Of a DNA stretch of 34,503 bases, positions 7,883-16,500 are shown one piece after another. The notes under the pieces were generated by a model. It was not told the origin of the DNA. It saw only the letters and a list, made by a program, of their open reading frames with translations, and did no database searches. Position numbers and translations under genes: made by a program. Origin of the DNA: Geobacteraceae bacterium (GTDB lineage Bacteria > Desulfobacterota > Desulfuromonadia > Geobacterales > Geobacteraceae); NCBI GenBank assembly GCA_017861285.1, contig JAGFXO010000005.1, positions 1-34,503 on the forward strand, in the 5' to 3' direction. Within the stretch, counting starts at the first letter, position 1, and every line of letters starts with the position of its first letter.

Positions 7883-8593
7883 TCAGAGCCCTTTGAAATC
7901 GGTAATGGGCAGTATGGTGATGCCGTCCAGGGTGGCGGCGAGAGCGGCTTCATCAACCGGCAGGTTAATTTCCGGTTCATCAAAGGCAATTTTCACCGTG
8001 TCTCCCAGGCGGTTGCGCATTTCGATGGTCGCGGGAAAGGCAACCCCGTTTATCTGCCGGTAACTGCCGTACAGTATCTGGTCGCCGCCGTCGTTTGATT
8101 TCCGCTGCAGCAACCCCCTCTCATCGAAGAAAAGAAACTCTCTTCCTCCGCTTGTTCCGGTACGCTCCAACTTGCCTCCTGACGCCGTCCCCGGGTCCGG
8201 CTGGTTCTCGATGACCCACTGCATCATGCTCCAGCCCTTGAGGGCACTATCTCCGGGCAGATCGGAGAATGACCCTGTATAGGCAGTTTCTTTTGATGGC
8301 ACGAGGCAGGTAATCCGTTCTCCCGAGACGAAAATCTCCATGAGGGTAAAGCCGAAGGGTGAAAGAACGACCAGGTGAAACCTGTCGGGGCGTTTGAAAA
8401 TCAGGTAACCGTTCCCTCCCATGCTTCCCCCCGAGTTCCTGAATGACAGGGAAACGAAAGATTGCAGGGTTTCAACCTCTTTCCCCGGCTTGACCGGTTC
8501 GACCGGTTTCGGAATACGTGCGCACGAGGTGAGAAGAAAAAGCATTATTATCGCGAGACAAATCGCTCTGAAGGATTTTTTTCGGACTGGCAT
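7883..8593 (-). CDS. LolB/LolA-fold outer membrane lipoprotein paired with the RND exporter
   Basis: The protein has 236 residues. The signal peptide ends in a lipobox, Leu-Thr-Ser-Cys, with lipidated Cys24. A Pro/Lys linker and a beta-rich domain follow: alternating short strands, a PDRFHLVVLSPFG segment, and an ending in which a strand built from substrate-like residues is compared with predicted values, as in LolA/LolB and DUF4292-type proteins. The fold binds acyl chains in a hydrophobic cleft. No residue after Cys24 is Asp, so outer-membrane sorting is expected. AGGAG five bases before ATG 8593 fixes the start; the longer frame would need a TTG without a ribosome site. Its stop lies 4 bp before the RND exporter. 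I infer that it accepts the exporter's lipid or lipoprotein cargo. The fold assignment is by overall pattern. Confidence 0.75.
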   Translation of the reverse strand: MPVRKKSFRAICLAIIMLFLLTSCARIPKPVEPVKPGKEVETLQSFVSLSFRNSGGSMGGNGYLIFKRPDRFHLVVLSPFGFTLMEIFVSGERITCLVPSKETAYTGSFSDLPGDSALKGWSMMQWVIENQPDPGTASGGKLERTGTSGGREFLFFDERGLLQRKSNDGGDQILYGSYRQINGVAFPATIEMRNRLGDTVKIAFDEPEINLPVDEAALAATLDGITILPITDFKGL

Positions 8594-8831
8594 CGTCGCT
8601 CCTGTTTTTCGAGTTTTTCGCAAAGGACGATGATAGCATAATCACTGGGCATTATGCCACCCTCTGGAAGAGAACCATCAGGCTCCGGGTCGTGAACCGC
8701 CTGTTTCGCCTGAATCTTTTTCTCCCGATTTGTCCGATAATGTTATACTTATGCACATGAGAAGAGGCATTTGAGGTCCTTGTGATCACTCGTAATTGTG
8801 CACAGAGATGGTGAAAAGGAGGAGTTGTGCC

Positions 8832-9548
8832 ATGAAAATAGATGGAAGCAGTGCATGGAAGATTTTCTCACGGTTTCTTGGTTATCTGATGCTGGCAGCA
8901 TTGTCCCTGGTGCCGGTTTCCACGGCACATGCTGCAGAAAATGCGGAAGCGCAGGCAATTGTGGACAAGGCAAAGGGAACCCTTGCCAACTTCATGAGCG
9001 ATGGGAACTATTCGTGGCTGCACAGTCATCTGAAAACCGCCTATGGGGTAATCATATTCCCGCAAATAATCAAGGCCGGTTTTTTCGTTGGCGGTTCGGG
9101 CGGCAGTGGGGTAATGCTGGTGCGGGATACGAAAACCGGAACGTGGAGCGAACCCGCCTTTTATACCCTGGGCTCGGTTACCTTCGGGTTGCAAATCGGC
9201 GGTGAGGCAGCCGAGGTGATTATGCTGGCCATGAACCGGAGTGCCGTTGAATCACTGTATTCTTCTTCGATAAAACTGGGCGGCAACGCATCAATAGCGC
9301 TGGGCCCGGTTGGAGGCGGGGCGACGGGCGAGGTGACGGCTGACTTCGTCTCCTTTGCCAAGTCGAAGGGGCTCTATGCCGGCATCAATCTCGAGGGGTC
9401 GTACATAGGTGTGCGCGACAGCCTGAACGAAGCATTCTATGGGAAATCAGTGCGGCCGGTGGACATAATCGTCAGGAAAGAGGTGAAGAACTCCGGTGCG
9501 GATGAGCTTCGGTCTGCCCTGAAAAATGCCTCGTCAACGAAGCAGTGA
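8832..9548 (+). CDS. exported SYLF-domain (Ysc84-like) lipid-binding protein
   Basis: The protein has 238 residues. A signal peptide is cut after Ala-His-Ala (residue 34). The rest is one SYLF/DUF500 domain: an N-terminal helix (AQAIVDKAKGTLANF), the YGVIIFPQIIKAGFFVGGSGGSGVMLVRD core, a second Gly-rich strand set (GGNASIALGPVGGGATGEV), and the late GLYAGINLEGSYIGVRDSLNEAFYG block. SYLF domains bind phosphoinositides in eukaryotes; bacterial exported forms probably contact membrane lipids, but their role is unsettled. The ATG at 8832 is preceded by AAGGAGGA, which decides the start over an upstream in-frame TTG at 8796. A TATACT box at 8744-8749 is a possible -10; no good -35 was seen. The gene is monocistronic and convergent with the cytochrome gene, with no hairpin in the 25 bp between. 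Confidence 0.88.
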   Translation: MKIDGSSAWKIFSRFLGYLMLAALSLVPVSTAHAAENAEAQAIVDKAKGTLANFMSDGNYSWLHSHLKTAYGVIIFPQIIKAGFFVGGSGGSGVMLVRDTKTGTWSEPAFYTLGSVTFGLQIGGEAAEVIMLAMNRSAVESLYSSSIKLGGNASIALGPVGGGATGEVTADFVSFAKSKGLYAGINLEGSYIGVRDSLNEAFYGKSVRPVDIIVRKEVKNSGADELRSALKNASSTKQ

Positions 9549-9573
9549 TGGTACTTCCCGGCAGCCGGCAATA

Positions 9574-9897
9574 TTATCTGAAAGTGGCAAGGATATACTC
9601 TGCTACTTTTTCCGCATCCTTATCGGGTATGATATTTCTGGCAAAACGCGGCATTCCCACCCCGGGGTTACGCATCCTGTTGACGATGTCCCCGGGGGTT
9701 CTTATATTGTTGGCTTCGAGGTCTTTTCTGGTAAGCGTCTTGTCCGGCTTTATGGTGTTGCCGCCCCCGGGGTGACAGGAGGCACAATGCAGCGAAAATA
9801 TTTCTTCGCCGCTCATCCCGCTGCCTGGTGAACAGCCGGTTGTCACAAGGATGGGAGCAGCGACCGCGATGGCCAGTATCAGCAGTTTTTTCGACAT
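9574..9897 (-). CDS. monoheme c-type cytochrome lipoprotein
   Basis: The protein has 107 residues. The signal peptide ends in Thr-Thr-Gly-Cys, a lipobox with Cys22, so the mature protein should be lipid-anchored. One heme motif, Cys-Ala-Ser-Cys-His (38-42), and a later Gly-Met-Pro that offers the distal Met ligand give the class I cytochrome c layout. The remaining 85 residues are the usual length for a cytochrome c6/c555-like domain, with a C-terminal helix (DAEKVAEYILATF) packing on the heme edge. It should carry single electrons at the periplasmic face. AAGGA is well placed before the ATG. Its partner is unknown; the upstream gene is a zinc-ribbon protein 61 bp away on the same strand. Confidence 0.9.
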   Translation of the reverse strand: MSKKLLILAIAVAAPILVTTGCSPGSGMSGEEIFSLHCASCHPGGGNTIKPDKTLTRKDLEANNIRTPGDIVNRMRNPGVGMPRFARNIIPDKDAEKVAEYILATFR

Positions 9898-9958
9898 TTC
9901 CGTGTCCTTCCGCGCCGTTCGGGCGTGCCGCGAAGCAATCTACCCGGAACCGCCCGTA

Positions 9959-10252
9959 TCAGAGTTCCTCTTCTTTCTCACATCTTTTACTGTGAGCGCC
10001 GCAATTTTCGCAAATCTTCATTTTCTCCCCGGGTTGAAACACATTGATATGGCTGCATCTTTTGCATGATATGGGGATAATCTCATCAAGGTAGAGATAG
10101 CAATTATAGTACCACTCCCAGTTCATATTCCTGATCTTTTCCAGTTCCTCCTCGGTCATTTCCTGGCTGGCGCTTTCCCAGGAAAGCAATTTGGGAACAC
10201 CCCGGTTTCTAATATCCTCTTCGGAAATCTTGACGCCGTCTTTTTTCTTCAT
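9959..10252 (-). CDS. small zinc-ribbon protein of unknown function
   Basis: The protein has 97 residues. The N-terminal two thirds are acidic and helical with several Trp (MTEEELEKIRNMNWEWYY). The C-terminus carries a treble of metal-binding pairs: Cys-Lys-Arg-Cys, then Cys-Glu-Asn-Cys 17 residues on, the spacing of a zinc ribbon, plus one further Cys near the end. There is no signal peptide, so it is cytosolic. The start is set at 10252, where GAGGGGA precedes the ATG; an in-frame ATG at 10270 has no ribosome site. It may follow hpt in one transcript (155 bp gap) and precede the cytochrome gene. Zinc ribbons of this size often bind nucleic acid or scaffold other proteins. I do not recognise the family. 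Confidence 0.7.
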   Translation of the reverse strand: MKKKDGVKISEEDIRNRGVPKLLSWESASQEMTEEELEKIRNMNWEWYYNCYLYLDEIIPISCKRCSHINVFQPGEKMKICENCGAHSKRCEKEEEL

Positions 10253-10407
10253 GGTCCCCTCGTGCCGCATATGCTGCCCGTGTTGTAACGTGCGGAAACA
10301 GAAAAGGAATCGGCGTTACCACGCCTTTCTATTCATTTTCTCATGATATGACGGTACGTCAAGCAAAAGACCGTATACGCTTATTGGAAGGGTTAAACAG
10401 GAAGGGG

Positions 10408-10941
10408 TTAAACAGCTTTCTTTTCAAGATACCCGACATACGGCAGAGCCCGGTACCTGTCGGAGTAATCCAGACCGTATCCGACGACCCATACGTCAGG
10501 TACATCGAATCCTACGTAATCGACATGCACGTCTTTTTCGATTCTATCGAGCTTCCTGAGGAGAGAACAGGTCTTCAATGACGCCGGGTTTCGGGTCGTC
10601 AGCAAATCCAGCAGGTAATGCAGGGTATGGCCGGAATCAACGATGTCTTCGACGATGAGAACGTGTTTCCCGGTAATGTCGGTTCTGGTGTCCATGACGA
10701 GGCGGAGCTGGCCGCGGGTTGTGTCGTCGTTATAGGAGGATACGGCAATGAAATCTATGCGGCGTGGAATGGTAATGCATCGGGAAAGGTCGGCAAGGAA
10801 CATGTAGCACCCCCGCAGGACGCCGATCAGCAGGATCTCATCCATGCCGGAGCAGTCCTCGGATATCAGGTGCCCAAGTTCCCGTACGCGTTCCCTGATC
10901 GTAACCTCGGAATAAAGTACGGCCGGTTCTCGTTTATTCAT
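10408..10941 (-). CDS. hpt: hypoxanthine phosphoribosyltransferase
   Basis: The protein has 177 residues, the usual size for bacterial HPRT. The PRPP loop is textbook: VLIVEDIVDSGHTL (94-107), with the Glu-Asp pair and the catalytic Asp102 before the Ser-Gly-His-Thr phosphate loop. The LLIGVLRGCYMFLADL segment (37-52) forms the pyrophosphate loop. FDVPDVWVVGYGLDYSDRYR near the C-terminus supplies the purine-stacking aromatic residue and the Mg-binding Asp. It salvages hypoxanthine (and probably guanine) to IMP/GMP in the cytosol. A GAGG site precedes the ATG. The last codons are followed by a near-perfect tandem copy of CTGTTTAACCC (10391-10414), a small local duplication just past the stop. 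The upstream exported-protein gene ends 34 bp before it. Confidence 0.95.
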   Translation of the reverse strand: MNKREPAVLYSEVTIRERVRELGHLISEDCSGMDEILLIGVLRGCYMFLADLSRCITIPRRIDFIAVSSYNDDTTRGQLRLVMDTRTDITGKHVLIVEDIVDSGHTLHYLLDLLTTRNPASLKTCSLLRKLDRIEKDVHVDYVGFDVPDVWVVGYGLDYSDRYRALPYVGYLEKKAV

Positions 10942-10975
10942 AACAGCCTCACGGTTTAGGTAACGCTATGACGGC

Positions 10976-11905
10976 CTATGGGGTGCGATTTTTTGCCTTC
11001 GCCGCCATTGCCGTCATCTCCCGCATCAGTTCATCGTAAGTTTCGAGCGATTTGATAAGGGGGGCGTCTTTTTTTGCCGATTCCTCGAAAAGTTTCAGTT
11101 TCCCGTTGAAGTTTCCGGTCCTGTTTTTCAGGTTGAGTATGCTCTGGCTCAAGTAGCTCTTTTCGTTCCTGTCGGCCTCTTTTCTCGTGATGAAAGTTTT
11201 GGTCTTGTTCCAGTACTCATCGGTACATCCGGCATAATGGTTGAGACTCTGCAGGAAGGAAAGGGTGGATGACGATATTTCGGCGGTTGCCGCAAGGCGG
11301 GTCCTCACTTCGTTCATGTCCCTGAGCAGCCGCTCGTCCGCAAAACGGGCAGCGGTGGCAATCTTGCCGGCCTTACTGTCCGCGGGAACCTGATCGAGGG
11401 CATCGACCATGGAAAGAAACTGTCCTGACGTGGACAGGTAGCGGGAGATGGCAACCGAAGCGGAATTGAGAGTCAGTACCCCCTGGGATATGAATTTCGT
11501 CAAAACAGATGCCTGTCCCGCGTAAGGGATGGGAAGGGCTCTGGCAAACCCCGCTGCAAACGACCCCGCTTCGATATATTTGGAGTATCCGGAAAGATTG
11601 GTGGTCATCCAGGTAACGAATGTTGAAAAATCCGCCATGGATTGCCGCTGTGTCTTGATATCCCCGCCAATTTCCCGAATCCTGCGGTAACTCTTGAGGA
11701 TAAGGGTATCGTTCCCGATATGGGGGGACTCCTGGAGAGTACCGATCTTTTCCTGGAGTGAGGAGTTTTCGTTCTGCAGGATCAGGAAAGCATCCTGTTG
11801 CTGTTTGAGCAGTGTCTCGCAGGAAAGGGATTCCTCCCCCCGTGCGGGATATGCCGCGAAAATGAAAAATAACAATATCGGAACAAGCAGGATACGAATC
11901 ATCAT
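10976..11905 (-). CDS. exported helical protein of unknown function
   Basis: I do not recognise a family. From ATG 11905 the product has 309 residues. It begins with a hydrophobic signal segment (Ile-Arg start, LLVPILLFFIFAAYPARG) likely cut near Ala-Arg-Gly. After that it is largely helical: a Gln/Leu/Asn-rich stretch that reads as coiled coil, a short hydrophobic Gly/Ala patch (about 120-150 of the precursor) that could dip into a membrane, and a Lys-rich C-terminal coiled coil. Two Cys, one soon after the signal and one in HYAGC, could form a disulfide. The longer open frame to 11980 lacks a ribosome site, whereas GGAG lies before 11905. It may be cotranscribed with hpt (34 bp). A periplasmic or membrane-associated role is likely; nothing more can be said. 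Confidence 0.65.
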   Translation of the reverse strand: MMIRILLVPILLFFIFAAYPARGEESLSCETLLKQQQDAFLILQNENSSLQEKIGTLQESPHIGNDTLILKSYRRIREIGGDIKTQRQSMADFSTFVTWMTTNLSGYSKYIEAGSFAAGFARALPIPYAGQASVLTKFISQGVLTLNSASVAISRYLSTSGQFLSMVDALDQVPADSKAGKIATAARFADERLLRDMNEVRTRLAATAEISSSTLSFLQSLNHYAGCTDEYWNKTKTFITRKEADRNEKSYLSQSILNLKNRTGNFNGKLKLFEESAKKDAPLIKSLETYDELMREMTAMAAKAKNRTP

Positions 11906-12049
11906 AGCATCTATCTCCACGAATCTTGGTGAAAAACTGCAGGTAACAGCAAAAATACAGAAAGCCTTGGCATCAGGCAAGCGTAAATTTATTCAGGAGG
12001 GTATCCTCATGCATCACGGTGCCCCACCGTGGGAAATTTGCCGGGAGGG

Positions 12050-12070
12050 TGTATACTTTCCATGTATACA
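12050..12070. promoter_or_regulatory. inverted repeat TGTATAC-N7-GTATACA, candidate operator
   Basis: TGTATAC at 12050-12056 and its reverse complement at 12064-12070 form a perfect 21-bp two-fold site. A TATAAA at 12085-12090 lies 14 bp further on, so the repeat would cover the -35 region of a promoter for the hydrolase gene at 12131. A second palindrome, CCCAC-C-GTGGG, lies at 12023-12033. The regulator is not known. Confidence 0.35.
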
Positions 12071-12130
12071 TCATGGGATAGGGGTATAAACAAGGACAAA
12101 CTCAGGAAATTGAACGAGTAAAGGGAAAAC

Positions 12131-13150
12131 ATGAGACCTCTGTTTCATCCCAGTCTTGTCAACGGGCCCTTCGCCGATCCGGGACTCTATATCGATTTCC
12201 TTTTTCAGAGGAGGGCGATACTGTTCGATCTGGGGGAAATTTCCCATATGCCGCCGCGAAAGCTCCTGAGGCTCAGTCATGTCTTTGTGACGCATACCCA
12301 CGTGGACCATTTCATAGGGTTCGACCACCTGGTGCGATTGTTCCTCGGCCGTGATAAAAAGCTCCACTTTTTCGGGCCCCCGGGTTTCTTGGACCAGATC
12401 TGGCACCGGTTATCATCCTACACCTGGAACCTGGTACAGAACTATCCCACTGATTTTACTATTGTTGCCGTTGAAATCCACCCTGACGGCAAGGCACTTT
12501 CGGCCGGATTCCACTGCAAACAGGGATTCCAGAGCCATGGCAACAGGTCATTTGCCCTGACCGACAGCATGCTGCTCGACGAGGAAACTTTCAGGGTCCG
12601 CTTTGCTTTTCTCGACCATAAGATTCCGGTGCTTGCCTTTTCGCTCGAGGAAAAAAATCATGTGAACATCATGAAAAACCGTCTGGATGAACGGGGGCTG
12701 CCGGTCGGTCCCTGGCTTGCGGACCTGAAGCACGCAGTCCTCGGGGAGGAGCCGGATGATCAACCTTTCAGGGTCTGGTGGAAAGAGGGGGTGAATGTCA
12801 TGGAGCGGTATCTTCCGCTTGGGCAACTGAAGCGCGACATCCTGCTGATCGTACCCGGACAGAAGATAACCTATGTTACCGATACTGTTCATGAGCCCGA
12901 GAACGCGTTGCGAATCATAGAACTGGCGAGAGGATCGGATTACCTGTTCATCGAAGCGGGCTTTCTCCACGAGGATGCCGAACGGGCAAGGGAGAAATTC
13001 CACCTGACGGCATACCAGGCAGGGCTTGTGGGTAGGGAAGCGGGGGCAGCCAGGGTGCTGCCCTTTCATTTCTCGCCGAAATGTACGGGGAGGGAGGAAG
13101 AGTTGCGCAGTGAAGTGGAAAGGGGCGTTGCCGGGTTGCCGGTTCCGTAG
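12131..13150 (+). CDS. metallo-beta-lactamase-fold hydrolase (RNase Z-like)
   Basis: The protein has 339 residues. The core metal motif His-Thr-His-Val-Asp-His (55-60) is complete. It is preceded by an ILFDLGE strand with its Asp and followed by a Gly-Phe-Asp-His segment. Later metal-site candidates are present: YVTDTVHEPEN (Asp) and an LPFHFSP His near the end. The LFLGRDKKLHFFGPPGF and GFQSHGNRS-like regions resemble RNase Z/ElaC relatives that cut tRNA 3' ends. However, the protein is longer and more divergent than housekeeping RNase Z, so another phosphodiester substrate is possible. AAGGG precedes the ATG. It is transcribed alone, facing the small membrane protein gene at 13196. An inverted repeat CGGAAC/GTTCCG at 13165-13190 lies between them but has no T-run. 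Confidence 0.85.
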   Translation: MRPLFHPSLVNGPFADPGLYIDFLFQRRAILFDLGEISHMPPRKLLRLSHVFVTHTHVDHFIGFDHLVRLFLGRDKKLHFFGPPGFLDQIWHRLSSYTWNLVQNYPTDFTIVAVEIHPDGKALSAGFHCKQGFQSHGNRSFALTDSMLLDEETFRVRFAFLDHKIPVLAFSLEEKNHVNIMKNRLDERGLPVGPWLADLKHAVLGEEPDDQPFRVWWKEGVNVMERYLPLGQLKRDILLIVPGQKITYVTDTVHEPENALRIIELARGSDYLFIEAGFLHEDAERAREKFHLTAYQAGLVGREAGAARVLPFHFSPKCTGREEELRSEVERGVAGLPVP

Positions 13151-13195
13151 CTTTCCGCCAATAACGGAACCGGCGTCAGAACAAGTTCCGGTCGA

Positions 13196-13534
13196 TTACC
13201 CCTTGAATGTGCGCCACATTCCCGCTACCAGCAGACCTGCGGCAAAAGCCGCCCCAATCAGGACGATCTCCGAAAACGGCAGGGATTTTTGTCCCCCGAG
13301 AGGCACTTGTCCGGGTGGACAGACGAATTGAGCAAGTTCCCTGGTGCTAATCTGAGTCATCAGGGGAATGTCTTCTATCCCGTAGATACATACCTCGCCT
13401 GTCGGAAGCGAGCAAAACCTGCTGGGAGGACACTTTTTCAGAATCTTCCGTTCCACTCCCTCTCCGCAACGGGCACCTGCTTCCTTGAGAATCTGAAGGG
13501 TTACATCCGGGTACTTGGAAATCTGCTCCGGCAT
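13196..13534 (-). CDS. small Cys-rich protein with C-terminal membrane anchor
   Basis: The protein has 112 residues and no signal peptide. Residues 1-80 are soluble and contain five Cys (23, 35, 41, 49, 72) in a pattern with Pro-Pro-Ser-Arg-Phe-Cys, Pro-Thr-Gly-Glu-Val-Cys and Val-Cys-Pro-Pro. A single hydrophobic helix follows (about 88-106, ending WRTFKG), which makes it look tail-anchored with the Cys domain in the cytosol. GGAGGTG just before the ATG is a strong start signal. It begins 55 bp downstream of the alpha-2-macroglobulin stop on the same strand, so it may be the last gene of that operon. The Cys set suggests metal or iron-sulfur binding. I do not know the family. Confidence 0.7.
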   Translation of the reverse strand: MPEQISKYPDVTLQILKEAGARCGEGVERKILKKCPPSRFCSLPTGEVCIYGIEDIPLMTQISTRELAQFVCPPGQVPLGGQKSLPFSEIVLIGAAFAAGLLVAGMWRTFKG

Positions 13535-13589
13535 CAGTCACCTCCATCAGTGCACGTCAGATTGACTTAGTGCAAGGCCTTGCCCCTCC

Positions 13590-16500
13590 TTAGGGGGTTA
13601 CTGTGACCTCCCATGGTCTGCTCTCCGACTTGATCGACGGCACATACATCGGCCAGACTGAAGCGGGCAGGGCGAGCGCCGTCCCTTCCAGTTCAGGACG
13701 CATGACGTAGCGGAATTCATGGCGTCCGGCCGGCAGATTGTCGAGGAAGAAGGCCATCCGTTCATCATGCCGCTCCGCATGGACGTACCAGTTCCAGAAT
13801 TCCCCATGCCCCGCGAACCGCAGGTCGGTCTTCGCCTCGCGAACCTCGAAACCGGCGGGCAGGCGGTCTTCGATAATGACGAAATTCATGTTTTCCCTGT
13901 TGTCAACCACGAGCCGGACCTCGATATCATCACCGGGAGATAGGGTCGCGCCCGGTTGAATGGGGATATATTCCAATCTCCATTCATTGCCGTCTTTATG
14001 GGCGTTGATACGATAGAGTTTCCGCTCGAGAACAAGTCCCGGCGACTGTGATCCTGATTCGGGAGGGACAAGGTAATCGAGCACGGCGGTGAGATACAGT
14101 GCCCCTTCAGGACCGCTTTTTGCCAGCTGCAGGCTGTTGGCCCCGCGCTTCAAGGTGGAACCCGGAATTGCCAGGGACGTACTTCCCTTCGTAATTTTCC
14201 CCTTCTCTACGGTAATCTGTTCCAGTTCCTTCCCGTTGAGCGTGAGTCGTGCCGTGCAGGATGCCTTGGACTCGCCGGTTGCCGCGACGTAATCGGCAAG
14301 CGCCTTGACCACCAGGGCCGTACCGCGCGTGGTATTCCACCAGCGCCCCGAGCGTTTGCGGACCAGGAATTCGGCGAGGGGCGGGGCAAGCGGGTCCGCA
14401 GGGTCGGAGGCCAGCACCGTTTCCAGCAGCATGGCCGTCGTTTCCACGGGTGAGGCGGACCATCGCCATGAATACCACCATGAAAGTGCGTCTTCATCCT
14501 GCAGATAGGCGGCGGACCCCTCCCGTTTCACGTTTTCTTTCAGGCCCGCAAGGAAGCTGTTTGCCCGCTGCTTCTGCCCGCCGTTCAGCAGGGCATCGAT
14601 GTAATAAATCCGCTCGGAAGGCCGGAGCTGTCTCCATGCGGCCTCGATCTTCTTTTCCACCGATTCGTCGGTTTTGCCGCTCAGGGTAAAGGAGCGATAG
14701 GCGAAGGGAAGGGAGCCGACGGCAGCTTTCCGCATCAATTCCCGCAGAGCATTTTCGCCCCTGTCAAGGACTTCCTTCCTCACGGTAACGCCGGACCTGT
14801 GGGAGAGTGCGAGACCATAAACGACATATGCCGTCATGTGCGGGTCACTGTTGCCTTCCTTCCACCATCCCCAGCCGCCATCTTCATGCTGGAAGTCATA
14901 GAGCCTCTTCAGCCCTTCATCCAGAACCCCGGGCAGCCTATCGGAGACCTCCTTTTCCAAGGAGACACGGCCGGAGCTGATAAGATTTCTTACGTATACG
15001 GCGGGCAGGAACCGGGACATGGTCTGTTCCACGCAGCCATAGGGGAAATCCACCAGTGCCGCGAGACTTTCCTGCAGGCTGGTGGCAAGGGTCGGCGCAA
15101 GGGTAACATTCAAAGAAGAGCCTTCCGTCAGGGCTTCATCGGGAAGCTCTACCGTTGCCTCGCCGACGGTGTCGCGCAGGACCAGATTCCCGAGGGATTC
15201 CCGCTTGATTGCCCGCGGAAGAACCGGAATCTGCAGTTCCATGGCGTCTCCATTCTCTCCGGCGGATGCCCGCAGGCGAAGCAGCGGCATCCCCGGATTG
15301 CCTGCCTTGACGTGGATGTCGCGGCGCAGCGTACCTCCTGCCGCAATCTTCCCGGAAAAAGCGGCATCGCCCCCCAATGCGAGCCCTTCGGCTTCAAAAC
15401 GGCCCACAACTCCAGTCTCCTTGGCGGTCATATTGCTGATCATGCCGGGAATCCGCAATTCGTCACCCTGAATGAAGTACCTTGGGGGCTGGAGACGGGC
15501 CATTACGTCAAGTCGGGAAATGAACTTGCCCCGGCCGGTGCCGAAATCGCTCGCATCGCTATGGCCGACGGCCGTTGCACGCCAGGATGTAAGATTGTCC
15601 GGAAGGACGAATTCGGCGGTAGCATTGCCCCGAGCATCAGTTTCAACGACCGGCATCCAGAAGGCTGTGTCCTTGAAGGTCTTGCGGACCCTCAATCCCT
15701 GCTGCCTGTCTTCAGAGGCAATGCCGGATATACGGTCTTTCGCGCCGCCGCCGAGATAGACCCGCGGGAAGGAATTGAGCGTAAGGACCAGGTGTTCTCT
15801 TTTGCCGCGAAAAAACGGGTAAATATCCTCCCGCCGTTCGGGAGAGATGGCAAATATCGCTTCATCTACGACCGCAATGGAGAGTTCGGCGGGACGGGGC
15901 GCCGGGTCTGCCGTCCCTTTCGCCGCCAGTGAAAGCCGCACCGTTTCCCCGGGCGCATATACCGGTTTGTCGGTTTTGATCGACACATCGAGCTGTCCGG
16001 GCTGATAATCGACCCGGAGCATTTTTGTCCGCGTATAAAAGCGGCCGCCCGAGACCGCTGTTGCGGAGACATAAATGTAGGGAGCGTATTCTTTCAGGAC
16101 GGGTATTTCCACGACCTCCACTGACCCCGCTGGACCGATCACTCTCCGGGAATAAATCTCCCTGCCTTCCAGGGTAACGAGAAGACTTGCCCCTGACGCG
16201 GGGTTCTTGACGATCATTCGGGCGGTTTCTCCGGGCTTGTATGATTTCTTTTCTGACTCAAGACCCAGTTCACGATAGGAGGAGTCCCAGGCATACCCCT
16301 CCTGCCAGACCCATACCCACTCGGGGACGACGGTTTTCCTGCCCTGCTCGTCCACCGCCGTGGCGGCAACACGCCAATACCCCGGGTGAGGAAAAGAATA
16401 GAGGAATTCCGCCTGTCCGGATGCATCGGTTTCAATTCCAAGGGTGTCTATGGTGCGGAACTTTGTAATCCGCGTCCGTTTGTCAAGGTATTGCTCATCG

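Noticed and set aside
10386-10414. Tandem GGTTAAACAG copies, considered as a repeat element
   Set aside because: Only two copies, located at the hpt stop codon; best read as a small local duplication.
13165-13190. CGGAAC/GTTCCG inverted repeat between convergent genes, considered as a terminator
   Set aside because: The stem is short, the loop is 14 bases and no T-run follows on either strand.
14799-15932. Plus-strand open frame of 377 residues
   Set aside because: It is antisense to the macroglobulin gene; no family resemblance and no ribosome site.
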